64,000 nt of DNA from Halichondria panicea (Eukaryota; Porifera; Demospongiae; Suberitida; Halichondriidae), in assembly GCF_963675165.1 (NCBI RefSeq), contig NC_087389.1, forward strand, positions 530,001 through 594,000. The letters are read 5' to 3'. The translations under genes and the position numbers were made by a program. The stretch's first letter is position 1. Each line of letters opens with the position of its first letter. Under the pieces are notes generated by a model. The model worked only from the letters and a program-made list of their open reading frames with translations, did no database searches and was not told the origin of the DNA. Positions 1-30,000 of this stretch are shown here, piece by piece.

Positions 1-66
1 TACCTTTGACGATTGATAAATGTGTGGTACACCACTGCAATATTATAATGTATTATTCTCATGCAG

Positions 67-406
67 GAAAGAATACGTTCGTTTGCCAGCCCCTGGATTC
101 AAGCGAACCTATCGCAGTGTTATACTGGGTCAAACGTTGAGAGTGAGGGCCACACTAGGTCTACAGAGGAAGATCGAGAGATTGGGGGGATTCGATCGAT
201 ACATCTATTACTCCCCGGAGGAGGAGCTAGAGTCACGACTGGCCCTAGTGTTGAGGAGACGCATGAAAGACCTGGTGGCAAAACATCCCAGCGTTGAACC
301 ACCACCACTGGACAAGAGAAACCCTAAACCGTTACCTAAGAAACTCAGTATTGACATTGCACCAGTAGAAGTTTGTGATATGAGCCAGTATGTGTATCTA
401 GGCTAG
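67..406 (+). CDS. MRPL28: Mitochondrial ribosomal protein bL28m-like, last exon (partial)
   Basis: This is the 3'-terminal coding exon of a gene that starts left of the window. A cag acceptor at 64-66 opens the exon, one base completes the preceding codon, and the frame runs to TAG at 404-406. The product would be a component of the mitochondrial large ribosomal subunit. Support comes from the block LRVRATLGLQRKIERLGGFD, followed by an acidic YSPEEELES stretch and a basic LRRRM helix. Order and spacing match metazoan mitochondrial L28 (conserved Leu/Arg strand, G-F-D-x-Y, then a Leu-Arg helix). The tail is Pro/Lys-rich. The N-terminal half is off the window, so the assignment rests on about 110 residues remembered against the family; another mitochondrial protein is possible. 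AATAAA signals lie at 483 and 502. Confidence 0.66.
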
Positions 407-482
407 CCTATATATTTACCATGTTATCATATCTAATTTATATGAAATTTAATAATCAAAACATTTAATGATTGATCATGAG

Positions 483-530
483 AATAAAAAAATCGAATGA
501 TAATAAAGCATATGGGGGATGCATAATAAA
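483..530 (+). promoter_or_regulatory. Polyadenylation signals of the bL28m-like gene
   Basis: AATAAA hexamers occur at 483-488, 502-507 and 525-530, 80-125 bp after the stop codon at 406. The whole gap between the convergent stop codons (407-570) is AT-rich and holds no other recognisable feature. Confidence 0.5.
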
Positions 531-570
531 TTAACACAACACATTGACACAGTCAATAAGAGGGAAAATA

Positions 571-1977
571 TCATTTGAGCAAATTAATCTCGACTTTCTT
601 CTGGTCGTCATAGGTACCGGTCTCTATGGTGATAGCGGCCACACGTTCGGCTCTTGGAGTGTGCAGTATGAGATTCTGAGCCTCTTCTGTGCCAGTCTTG
701 ATCTCACCGTCCTCCATGAACTTAAGAGACACGACCACGTTGTTTGATGCGAGGAACGAACTCCCCCCGGTGACAAACTCTCCCATTGTCTTCTTGGTGC
801 GACACTCGATGCTGATGTCAACCTGGCTTGTGGGGGAGAAGAGGTCTTGTGTGGTGGTGGCCGAGGGGGTGGCTAGGGATATGCTATCGGGAGGAGTCTT
901 GCGTTTCTTTGCTCGTGAGCGTGGAGATACTTTAATCGTTTGAACATCTGATGACTTAGCTCGAGAGCGAGTGACAATCGGATTGGCTGAGAAGATGGTA
1001 GTGAAATAGATGACTGGTTTTTCCGAGGACTTCGCTGGTTTGTCCGATGGTTCAGTTAACTCATCTGATACATGTACATGTACTTGATCTGATGGTTCGT
1101 GTTCGGTTAGTTCATCTGATAGTTCATCTAATAGTTCCAATGGTTCGATTGCTTCATGTGATGTTTCGTTCGACGGTTTGACTAGTTTGTTCAATCGTTC
1201 ATCTGATAGTTCATCTGATGGTTTAACTCGTTTGTTCAATGGTTCGATTAGTTCATGTGATGTTTCGTTCAATTGTTTGTCTCTTTTTCGATTAGATGGT
1301 TTATTAGAGGGTTTTAGCGATCTTAACCGTTTGTGGAGAGAGGTAACTACTGTAGACTGTTGGGAGGTGAGCTCCTGCTTTACATTAGAAGTGATGCTTG
1401 GTTCGGTGAAGGTCCTGGAGCGCTTCGTTTTCGATCGTGGCTTGTATCCCTGGAAAGGATGTACCTGGCCTACAAATGAGCCACTTCTTCGAGGGAGAAT
1501 TCTTTTAGGGATGGTCTTCACTCTATTCTTTCTCTTACTAGCAGTGGGCATCGATGTGGATCTGGTGTGGGAGGGCCCCAAAACAACTGTTTTCTTGTCG
1601 TCTTTAGACACAATTTTCCAGCCGTTTGTTCCAGTTTTACGTACTTTGAGTGTTCTAAGACAGGGGACAGTGGGGGCACTGACGCTGGTGTCCATTGGTT
1701 GGCTGTGTGAGCGCAGTCTTTTCCTCAGTGGTGGTCCAGGGTCCGTCTCAACAGCCGCCGGAAATTCATCATCTGCACAGGGAGAGATATGAATTAACTG
1801 AGGTTAGGAGTAGTAGTACATTACAATAACATTAAATGAGACCTTCAAAAGTACATGTTGCATTAAGGTTACGGTATAGTGATTGCTCGATCATGAGTTT
1901 TTTTTGGCTAGGTTTTTTCTCTCTCCTTAGTATACTACTATCACTACACCTAACCTTAAAGTGTGTGTGTGTGTGTG

Positions 1978-2018
<41 letters not shown>

Positions 2019-2088
2019 GTGTGTGTGTGGGTGTGTGTGGGTGTGTGTGTGTGTGTGTGGGTGGGTGGGTGTGTGTGTGTGTGTGTGT

Positions 2089-2123
<35 letters not shown>

Positions 2124-4144
2124 CGACAAGGTACAAACAGAGCACATTCATACACAGTGTCAGCTGACTATGATTACACTCACCCTGAGCTGTTTGGGTT
2201 GGCTGCTGACGTTTGAGTCTCTTCTCAGTTTCTCTGAGAGAGTAGCGAGTAGCAGGTGTAGTGGTGGGTGGTTCAGAGGTCAACGATGAGGGTGTGGGCG
2301 GCTGACTGCTCTGCTCAGATGAAGTAGAGGCCTTCCTACTAGTGTAAGCTCCAGCACACCTCCTGCATTGGGTAGGGGTGGGGCATAAACTTGTTCGAAT
2401 GCTGCCAATTGAAACATTTTCTGAAAGCACAGAGCGAGCTCTATCAAAATGATGCGTTTAACCATTAAAATTGGCATCTTCCCCCACTTACATAACAACC
2501 CATACCTCTTTTGCCAAAAATGTTCCCAAACTTTGATAAAGAGCTTACTCTAGGGCTATTATAACTAATCAACAATCAGAACCCTTTATAAGTACAGACT
2601 TGTAAACAAAATATGGTGATTACCTTTCACAGGTCACGCATTCGCAGTTGCTGTTGTTGTCTCCAAAAAAGTTATTCCCATAGTAGCAAGTGACCTCATC
2701 ACCTGGTTGCATGTCTCTAAGCACTCGAACACATGCCGTATTCCTTCCAGTGGGTATAAACTGAGAGAGGAGGGTCATACAAGGGGAGAGCGTGGTAACA
2801 GCAATATACACAAGAGAGGAGGGTCATACAAGGGGAGAGCATGGTAACAGCATGAGGGGGGGGGGGTTAATACAAGGGGGGAGCATGGTAACAGCAGTAT
2901 ACATTGCACACTACAATACATGTACATGTACATGTACACGCATACCTTACAAGTTGGTCTGCAATCTACAGAAAAAGGGGAGGAGAGGAGTAAATAAAGT
3001 GACAAGCTCAAATGTGATGTACGCACCGTGATTAATATATGCTGCGGGCCCCAGCCATAACTGAGAGCATCCCTTTCGAGTAGAGAACATGACACTAAAG
3101 TCATTCTGACCAGGAACTAGGAAATTCTTTTCCTCCTCGCGAGTCATCTCAGCGATGCAGCCACACAACTTGGTCAACAACTCTCCACTACTCCTGAAGG
3201 GACACGGGCACAAGTGACAAATGCATCAGTCAGTAAAGACCAACACACAAGGAACATTTGCATTGAGTACAGCTAGTATAGCTAGGTAAAGATCAGCACA
3301 CATGCAGGGTCGTTACCATAACAAAGACTACTTGATGTGATACAGTAGGGTGTTTTGCAAGGTCTCAATAACAAACTATGTATAGGCACTCAAAATAAAC
3401 AAAACCTTACCAGTAATATTCACAAACACATGCTTTCATTGAACCGATAGCTAGACTGACAATGTACAAGAGTACATGAACACTCACCATTCCTTAGTCA
3501 CGACGACCTTTGCCCCACAGCTCTCTGATGAGTAACGTGAGCAGCTGGCAATCTTGAATCCAGCGTCAAAATCGTACATGTGCAGGTAGCGGAGAAACTG
3601 CAGGCACACAATGAACACATAGGGTTAAAAAAAAGGTCTTTGTGTATGTGTGTATGCTCAACAAACGACAAATATGAGCTGCATAACATGGCCACACCAA
3701 CTCACATGTTCCTTAAATGCTGTGACTGTTCCCTTCTGTTTCCCAATGAGGAAGGTCCTTGCCCAGTTCCCACTGACGAGTCTCTCGTAAGCTCCATCCT
3801 CGTCCCCCTCTATATGGTAGCGTCTAATGACCTCCTGTAGAGCTCCAAACCTGTGCACACAGTAAACTGGTAACTGGTACCTGATACGTGATTTTATGGG
3901 AATATCAACATGTCTACTACACACTGTACATGCAATGCATACTATAGGAATAAGAGAGTCGTTGAAATAAACCAAAGTCCTATATAAACACAGTCTATAT
4001 ATACCCGTGTTCGTACTTTCCCTTGACGTGTCTGAAGCGGGGATTCATCTTGTGAGTGGTGAAACCGACCATCGGATCCACGCACAGACTGCTCGCTATG
4101 TCATCATACTGCGCCAGCTCTCTGGCTCTCAGCTCCCCCGTCAT
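571..4144 (-). CDS. KMT5B: Histone H4-K20 methyltransferase, SUV4-20/KMT5B-C type
   Basis: Predicted to di- and tri-methylate histone H4 lysine 20 in the nucleus. Eight coding exons splice in phase: 4144-4005, 3850-3706, 3597-3488, 3193-3027, 2965-2946, 2760-2624, 2362-2184, 1772-571 (699 aa). The N-terminus matches the family ([16 protein letters not shown] and [11 protein letters not shown]). The SET core follows: [88 protein letters not shown], then the zinc-binding post-[12 protein letters not shown] and [11 protein letters not shown] 20-nt microexon encodes DCRPTCK. The start is the ATG at 4144, close to the short N-terminus of KMT5C; a longer N-terminus in an upstream exon cannot be excluded. 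The last exon (400 codons) is low-complexity, rich in Ser/Glu/Lys, with degenerate PSDELSDE and NETSHE repeats. KMT5B and KMT5C cannot be separated here, so the symbol stands for the family. Confidence 0.95.
1961..2125. repeat. (GT)n microsatellite in KMT5 last intron
   Basis: About 165 bp of GT repeat with scattered gggt and gc interruptions, inside the intron between KMT5 exons 7 and 8. The long Cys/Val and Thr/His reading frames across it are artefacts. Confidence 0.95.
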
Positions 4145-4608
4145 CGGTCAGCCTGCAGGGAACACAACATGCGGTGTCGCAAGGACATATCTTAAAAGGG
4201 GTGGTCATGACGCGTCTCATGTCGTCTTACCTTATCTTTATGGAATGGATTGAATTTTCTGTTTTTCTGGATGGTTGAGACACAGGCACACAGTTATTAG
4301 ACAAGAGTGAGTATGAATGATCGCTAGTACACTGTAGCTAGCCAGCTAGTCCAGTCCACCATGATAATATGATATTTATACATAGGAAAGGTATATCGTC
4401 ATTTACCGCACGTGACGCACCCACATGGTAGCCGAGATTCTACTTGATTGTCTTCAAGAAACTCTTTTGGTGAGCCTCCTAATGTACCTAATGCATGTTA
4501 CACACCTTTACACTGTATGTATGATATGTGTACAGTCTATTGTGTTTATAATCCCTTCATTTTCACGTCCCCAGAGCTTATATCTGCAGCTAGCTGTTAC
4601 ATACAAGC
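4145..4608. promoter_or_regulatory. Shared upstream region of KMT5 (-) and Caprin (+)
   Basis: Divergent start codons at 4144 (-) and 4609 (+) are separated by 464 bp without a convincing coding exon. An acceptor-like tgcag on the minus strand just above the KMT5 ATG suggests a non-coding 5' exon inside this interval. No specific promoter element is claimed. Confidence 0.45.
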
Positions 4609-7395
4609 ATGCCTCCGAAGAAATCGACTGGAGGTCAGAAAGCTGTAGTGCCGGACCCAACCGTTCTGCCCGATGGGGGCGACCCGGCACTAGTGGCTAT
4701 GGCAATTGTCGACAAGAAAAAAAGAAATTTAGAGAAACGAAAGGTACCGTGGGTGTACCCATGTTACCGTACATGTTTACATGTGTTGCGGTCTCTCTTG
4801 CAGAACAAGCTTGAGAGTCTAAAGGAAGGATTGGACAGTGGCACTCGACTGGACACGGACCAGATAGCCGCAGTCGCTAAGCTCAACGATGTTTCGATAC
4901 AGCTGGAACTCATCAAGGAGCTTCAGAAACAGTTCACCACTCTCCAATCTGACGTATGTGCGCATTTATACCTGAATAACCTCTCCAAAGTTTATGTATC
5001 CCAATGCAGTTTCAAAAAAGCCGGAAGAGACAGCAGAAAGCTGATCGATTGGCTGCCCGAGAGAGTGAGAAGGAGGCCGAGCGTAAGGCTGTGGTGTATA
5101 CCCTCAGGATACAGGACCTCCTCACCAACATGGGGGACGAAGACAAGGACAACTTCAGGACAGGGACCAATGGAGCTCTGGTGAGGGGGTGGGGTGATGG
5201 TTACACTGTATGTTCATGTCCCTGTGTCCATAGCTGCTGTCTGAGTCTGAGCTGTTCCAACTGGACGAGGTGTATGGGATACTCACTCCATCACGTCAGG
5301 CCAACCCAAGGTACCCACCAACTATCCATCTCTCTGACAATACTAGTCTGTGTGTCTCTCTTGTAGCTATGCTGATGATCTAGAGCGTGCCAGTGAGTTT
5401 ATCCAGCAGATCATTGAGCAGTCTGGGAAAGAGGCCCTGGGATCAACATGTATCCTAGACTGGTGTATATACAACCATTGTATTACAATGTAAGCGTGTT
5501 TGTAGTGTCCATGACAATGTACCCAGACAAGCAGCTCTACGAACTCTTCCAGAAGATTGAGGGGTGTGGTTACTTTGATCGCCCCGCCTCTGACACTGGA
5601 GATGATGAGGTGAGTGTGTTCTGTCATCCATACCTGATTATGTAATCAACCATAGGAGTCACAGGAAGAGGGCGTGGCAGATGATGAAGACTACAGATCG
5701 GCAGAGGACAATCTCACACCAGCTAACGAGGAGACGGGTAGTTACGAGAGGAGCACCCCCGTAGGGGAGGAGATCATGGAGCCATTATATGCACCCCCCA
5801 CAGAGATTCAACAGGAACTAGAGCCTGTCATACAACCAGACATGCTAACGTAAGCAAGCTCACAGCATCTGTTGATTTGTTATTCATGTCTAGTCCTTCC
5901 TTGCAGAGGTTACACACCCTCAGCTCCATCCCCCACATTTCCTGGTCTAGGCCCCTCCCCCGTCCAACCCATCGCTGGGGACGGCTTCTCATTCATGCAT
6001 GACTCAGAGGTCGACAGAGGTGAGCAACGCTTGCTGTATTAGACAAATCTACAATTGCGTATGCTAGTTACCATATAGCGGGTTATTTCGTATGGTGGAC
6101 ATTTTCGTATTGAAGAGCATCATACAAAATTATTCTACCGCAATAGATTCAACGACGTCACTATCCGAGCTGTACGAATGTTTGTTAAAATACTAAATGG
6201 GTCGTTCGTACGAAATTTTCACCAACAAAAATTACCTACACGTGTGTTTAAGTATTGTTTGTACCCCCACAGGAAGTCTTCAGGCTATCTCCCAACCCCC
6301 CACAACTCTGGACAGCACTCATATAACCCCCTCACTACTCCCAACCTCCCCTGACCCCCAGAGGCCGGCCCCCCCTATGGCGTATTCTCAATACCCCCAG
6401 ACCAACGAGAGACTGGCGACTGAGGATATGAGTAAACTAAGTATCGTGGGCCCTGGTGGAGACATCATTCCACACCCGGCATCAACCACCGTCAATCAGT
6501 CAGGTGATACCACAACTAAAATACAGTATAGTTATACACAATTTCATTTTTGCAATGCTAGAGCAGCTACTTTATTTGTGCTGCATATTGCAGTCAGCTG
6601 TTCTGTTTATAATATTTTCCCCATAAATAAATTATTGATTCTACTCGTCCAGGTGCTCAGAGCGACCTCGCTGCTACGGACGTGGCCACAGGTCAGCCAA
6701 ATCAGAGCACTAACGCTTATCAGGGGGGTGGTCTAATTAACTCTGCCACGCCCCCTGTATCTTATCATTACGGCGGAGTGGCCATGGGAGACGCCTCCTC
6801 AGGATACCCAAGTGTGAGTATTTATTGTACTGTATAGGTACAGCTCATGATTACATATTCCCCTACACGCAGCAACTTGGAGCTCCTGTGAGGGTCAGCG
6901 AAGGTCAGCCTCGAGGTGGGCGTGGCAATCGTAGAGGTGGTGGTCCAGGGCAAGGGGGTCCTAAGAACTCTGGGGGTATGTATCGTAATGGCCGAGGGAT
7001 GCAAGGAGGCTATGACAATATGGGCGGGTATGCAACCAACAACAGAGGTTACTCTACAGCTGGAGGAGCTGTCTATCCTAGAGGAGGTGAATTATTGTTA
7101 ACCCTAGAGAAGGTGAATTATTGTTAACCCTAGAGGAGGTGAATTATTGTTAACCCTAGAGGAGGTGAATTATTGTTAACCCGAGGCGCGTGGGCGGCCA
7201 GCGGGTTATAGTCTTCAAGACTATTTCTCTACTGCCATTACATTTGTATGCAATGCTGTATAATTATAATATTGACTTGCTGTATGCTTATCCCCCGTGC
7301 ATGCACACACACTCCTAGGAGGTTCTCAAAATGGTGGTGGTGGTGGTCGTGCAAACTATCGGACCAACAATGCACCACAAGGCACTAGGAAGTGA
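4609..7395 (+). CDS. CAPRIN1: Caprin family RNA-binding protein
   Basis: Cytoplasmic RNA-binding protein; vertebrate Caprin-1 works with G3BP and FMRP in RNA granules. Twelve coding exons join in phase: 4609-4743, 4804-4953, 5010-5180, 5234-5310, 5367-5449, 5506-5609, 5656-5849, 5907-6019, 6273-6503, 6653-6813, 6873-7086, 7319-7395 (569 aa). The N-terminal homology region is clear: VDKKKRNLEKRK, LESLKEGLDSG, a Gln/Lys/Arg coiled segment and IQDLLTNMGDEDKDNF. An acidic linker follows. FSFMHDS (about residues 332-338) resembles the vertebrate G3BP-binding motif YNFIQDS. The C-terminus is Pro/Gln/Ser-rich and then an RGG region (RGGRGNRRGGG, NGRGMQGG). The start is the first ATG of the conserved frame. 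The donor of exon 11 has been copied into a tandem repeat (7077-7182). An ATTAAA lies at 7563. The symbol denotes family membership; CAPRIN1 versus CAPRIN2 was not resolved. Confidence 0.92.
6069..6236. mobile_element. Short inverted-repeat element (MITE-like) in Caprin intron
   Basis: Begins taccatatagcgggttattt, the terminal motif shared with elements at 18817, 37369, 51981 and 52270. The interior has cgtacgaaattttc. The right terminus is not clear, so the boundary is approximate. Confidence 0.4.
7077..7182. repeat. Four-copy 26-bp tandem repeat containing the Caprin exon 11 splice donor
   Basis: Unit begins cctagaggaggtgaattatt and repeats four times at 26-bp spacing. The first copy holds the authentic donor GGAG|gtgaat at 7086/7087; three further copies of the donor follow inside the intron. 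Each shifts the frame (26 is not a multiple of 3) and TAA appears within two units. Confidence 0.9.
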
Positions 7396-7891
7396 TCATG
7401 TGATAGTCATGTGACTTTGAACTGTACCTATAGAGACTCGTCTATGTACCATGAACGATATTTGATTGATGGGCTGTTGGTTTCGTTTAAATTATTTAAT
7501 CATTATTGTGTTAATTATTAATTGTGATAATTTTATCATTGATTGGTTGTGTGCAACAATTAATTAAAAGTGTGGATCAAAAATTGGATTCAGAAAACTT
7601 ATAATTATAATTATTTATGTTAAATAGTTTCTATCGTCAATTAATTCATGTAGGTGGTTCTAGCTTAGGCCATCATATAATTATAATTATATATATACAT
7701 CAATAATCATATGGTTTGTTTCTGATTTCCAGCTGCTCCTGAAACAGGAGTGAGTCTGTCAGCATTTATGGTGTATGTCTTAATTATTTCTGTAATGTCA
7801 CATGCTGTATATAATTAATAAGGTTTAAGTATAAATATTATATATGAAAGTGTAATGAGATAAAAAAAATATAAAAAAAGTTCAGGTCTTA
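7396..7891. other. Interval between convergent Caprin and PI3K-A stop codons
   Basis: 496 bp of AT-rich 3' sequence (poly-A and poly-T tracts, several tataattata runs). It holds Caprin's 3' UTR, with an ATTAAA at 7563, and presumably the 3' UTR of the minus-strand PI3K. No additional gene seen. Confidence 0.6.
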
Positions 7892-15028
<7,137 letters not shown>

Positions 15029-15234
15029 CTTGTTTTTATGCGTCAGTACAAGGCTAAAATGTCTATCTTGTTGAAGATCTACCAAAGCATCTTTGGCATG
15101 CATTTTATAGCTAAAATCTTTTTCTTTCTCTTTGTTGTCTCCATTACTACAAGCCCCACCCCTCTTTTTTGTGGGGTAAGTGATCAAAGGGGGCGTGGCT
15201 GCACAAGTCGACCAAAGTCAAGCTTACAAGAGAG
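15029..15234. promoter_or_regulatory. 206-bp bidirectional upstream region of the two PI3K genes
   Basis: The start codons of PI3K-A (15028, -) and PI3K-B (15235, +) are only 206 bp apart, so the two genes must share or abut promoter sequence. The interval includes a pyrimidine-rich ccccacccctctttttt stretch at about 15155. No defined core-promoter motif is claimed. Confidence 0.6.
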
Positions 15235-26370
<11,136 letters not shown>

Positions 26371-27034
26371 TGTGTGCGCATGATTAGATCTCCATAAGAT
26401 TTTACAATCATGCAGGTTTTTTCGATCCATCTTAATTATAGTATCAGCTCAATTATTTGTGTTTTATGCTTTAATTACTGTAAATAATTTTGAACCATTC
26501 TCTGCTATTAATGATCATGATCATGAGTGTCTATCTACTGAGAGCTAGCCTGTGTACTGTGTACTGGCCATTATATGTATAGGTATCTACTGAGAGCTAG
26601 CCTGTGCACTGTGTACTGGCCATTATATGTATAGGTATCTACTGAGAGCTAGCCTGTGTACTGTGTACTGGCCATTAGGTATCTACTGAGAGCTAGCCTG
26701 TGTACTGTGTACTGGCCATTAGGTATCTACTGAGAGCTAGCCTGTGTACTGTGTACTGGCCATTAGGTATCTACTGAGAGCTAGCCTGTGTGCTGTGTAC
26801 TGGCCATTAGGCTGTGAATACAATATCAGCTATTATAATTAGACAAAGGTATGCAGACAGTGAAATTCATGAGTCATGATTGCACGAGACTTGATAATGA
26901 AATAAATTCACGAGCTAGCACCACTTGACATCATGTCATGCAGTTGGGTTCATGTAATTAATTAAGAGAACTCTTCATAGCATCTTTAAAACATATTTTG
27001 GTAATTAATATACACACGTACAAGGGTATTAATG
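26371..27034. other. Interval between convergent PI3K-B and beta-helix membrane protein genes
   Basis: 664 bp without a gene. It contains the PI3K-B 3' end (AATAAA at 26901-26906), palindromic atgatcatgatcat near 26510, and a tandem repeat at 26530-26812. Confidence 0.6.
26530..26812. repeat. Six-copy minisatellite, 44-53 bp units
   Basis: Unit core atctactgagagctagcctg followed by tgtactgtgtactggccatt. The first two copies carry an extra atatgtat (53 bp); the remaining copies are about 44 bp. It lies between two convergent 3' ends. Confidence 0.92.
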
Positions 27035-30000
27035 CTAATCAGAAAAACTCATAACTGGCTCTCTAAGCTGAGAGAATGTTTGTGTCCTACACTCAACTAC
27101 AACTTCCGAGTATGTCACAGACTTCTCTTTTGTATCTAACTCGACACTGTTGGCAATAACGTTGTTAGGATTATAAGCTTCACTAGTCATTTTGCGATTA
27201 TTCAACATCATGTTCTTTATCTGCTTGAACCGCTGGTAACAGTCCACAGAAGTTGCTTTCTGCCAAAACGTATCGAATCTCTTTCGTGCTTTCGGCGAAA
27301 CGTGGTAGATTTGGTCGAGAATGTGATAGATTAACATCCCCAGTGTAACTGCAGAGGCCACGGCAACTAATAATGTAACCACGCCGATTCTCTTGGTTAC
27401 TGCACCTGGAGTTACATCGTCAATGAGATGGAGCAACCAAACTGACATGGTGAGGAAATTAAGCAAAAAGAAGAGGTCTAGTAATCCAACGGCATGATTC
27501 TTGTAGGGCTGGGTATATGCTTGCCACACTGCAAACCAAATGATCAAAAGTGATTCGATAGTCAAGGCCAAAAGTTGGTAGTCAGCTCCAGTTATAGCAT
27601 AGGTAATACACACGGCAGCCAGTATCACAAGACGAAATCCAAACCAATGGCGATAGTTGTCCTTGAAGGGTCCAGCGTAAGCATCAAACAGGGGCTTGAG
27701 TCGAATAGTGTGCGCGTTAACACGCTTGATAAATACAAGAGGGAGAGTATAAGGTATGAGGAAAGCCAAAGTAACAAAACAAGCTACTAGGAAAAGTAGT
27801 ATGTGCAATCCACTGAAAAATTGCAAGTTGCCATCGTACAACCATATTGTCTTGTATCCATGTTCACTGGCCAGTGTAGCAAAAGAGAAGCAATCAATGA
27901 CAGTGCGGAGTAGCTTGCCATACGAGAGATAGAAGAGAGTGGCTAGCACTGCTATGCTATTGCAGGAAGTTATCTTCTGAATCTTGGACGACCACCTGCT
28001 CAGTAGAATAAGTACCAAACACAGTAGGAGGAGGTAGACAGGGAAGACGAATTGTAGGCCGATTTTTGCTGCTTCAGTCATTCCATCGTAGAAACAGATA
28101 GGAAATCCCAGCTCCAAATTGAGTAAGGACACAAAAACTCTGACAAAAGATGCATCACTCTCGAAAATAATCCCTCCATTAATGCTGACAACATTCACAT
28201 AAAAGATGAGGCCATTGATTGTTCCCTTGGCCACGGTGAAATTAAGAATAAACAGGGCAAAAACAAGTAGTATCCCTACAATTGCATATACTACAATTGT
28301 GAAGAGCCAGTAATTAGTACATTCTCTACAAGCAGATATTCCAAACACTACACTCAATCCTTCTTGGCATTGACCACAAAGTACACCAGTGCGGCCAGGG
28401 TCACATATCTGGTCTGGTATCTCCAAATCAACATCTAGAATGTCAGGGTTACAGTATCCAATCGGGCATGTTGTCACCCACTCGACGTTCGATTGGTTGT
28501 TATTTGCAACCCCCATCCAGCTAGTTCCCGGTCGATTGATAGTGTAGGTGTTGACATTGCAAGTAGTTTGGATCACATTCATCACGTACTCACTACAGAT
28601 GCACTGCAGGAGATTGTCTGCTACGGCCAATTCGAACCCAGGGGGACAGTATCCCACATCCACGTCCACTGTTAGGCCCGCACCACCGAGGTGAGTGTAC
28701 AGAAACAGCTGTACAGTCGAGCTCTCTGGGCCGTAGATGTTGAAGCTGACAGTAGTGCAGTTACTTCCGTTGTGTGTTTGGACGTTTTGAGTGGGTCCAA
28801 GTGCAAAATTTGCATTGCTTAGTTGAGCATACATTTCAGACTGAACACGAGTGTCTTTCAAATCCAAAGGAATCAATTTGACAGAAAACAGTTTCCCAGG
28901 AATTGTTCTAAGCATCGAGGTTAAATCACTCAAGTAATCGATACCAATTGTTTGGTTGCAAAATGAAAGCCGATTGGGTACAGATGACACTTCCTCGTTT
29001 CCATTAGGCACAGTGCGTATGAAATCAAAAACTGCATCGTAGAGATCTTGCTCGTTGTAGTCGAACTGGTTCATCACAGTTGATGCTTCAGGCGAGAAGG
29101 CACACTCATACAGAGGGCTGGCATATATGGAGTTACCAGCTATGTCAGCATAATTGGATTCAAACTTAATGTTTAAATCAAGGAGCCCGACTTCTTCGGG
29201 AGTTGAAATTCTGTGAGAGCCAACAATTTGAAATACACATACATCCAGTGCACCAGTTCCAATAGAGTTGGCATAAATGGCCCCACCGTTTGTCAGAGCA
29301 TGGTTTCGCATAAACTTGATTCTGGATCCTTCGAATATATGCAGCAATGTGTAGTCAAAGAGAGCAATTGCACCACCTCTGAACGAAAGATTATCGCTGA
29401 ATTCTAAATGGCCGCGAAAATAGATCTTTCCTCCCGACACGAGAACAGCTCCGGGTGAGTTATAAGACAATACAGAACCTCCAGTATCGTTTCTTCCCGC
29501 GAGGGTCACGTTGTTGATGAGGCTGAAGATTAGAGCTGCACTGTTATCAATTGTAGAGGTTGTGGTCATTAGACTGGTCGGGAAAGTGTTGTTGGTCACA
29601 GTAATGTCTTCGAGTAAAACTTCACTAGATCGTGGAATGAACAAAGTTGGAATAGAATTGGCAGATAATGCAGAGCCGGTTTGAGCAATGTTTCTATTAA
29701 AGGAAGTATTATAAATGTACATTTGCAACTCAGTAACATTTTGTGGAGACATGTGCAAGTATATAGCACCTCCGATATGAGCTTCATTCCCGTAAAATTC
29801 AGTGTCTTTAACAGAGAGCATAGTGTACAGGTTGTCTGGATACTGGGGGAAGGTGGTGAGGGCATCAACAAAAACCAACAGAAGAAAAACTATTCCTCCA
29901 CCTCTACCAGGAGCACGAACGTAGTTGTTGCGGAAAATACAATTTTGGACAAGATAAGATGTTTCACGTATATTGTTAAATGGGAAGAGTATCAAAGGAC

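Noticed and set aside
1832-2289. Long Cys/Val and Thr/His reading frames across GT/CA tracts (also at 15461-15670, 50794-51071, 60771-61154)
   Set aside because: They are translations of dinucleotide repeats in introns of well-supported genes, with no homology or splice context.
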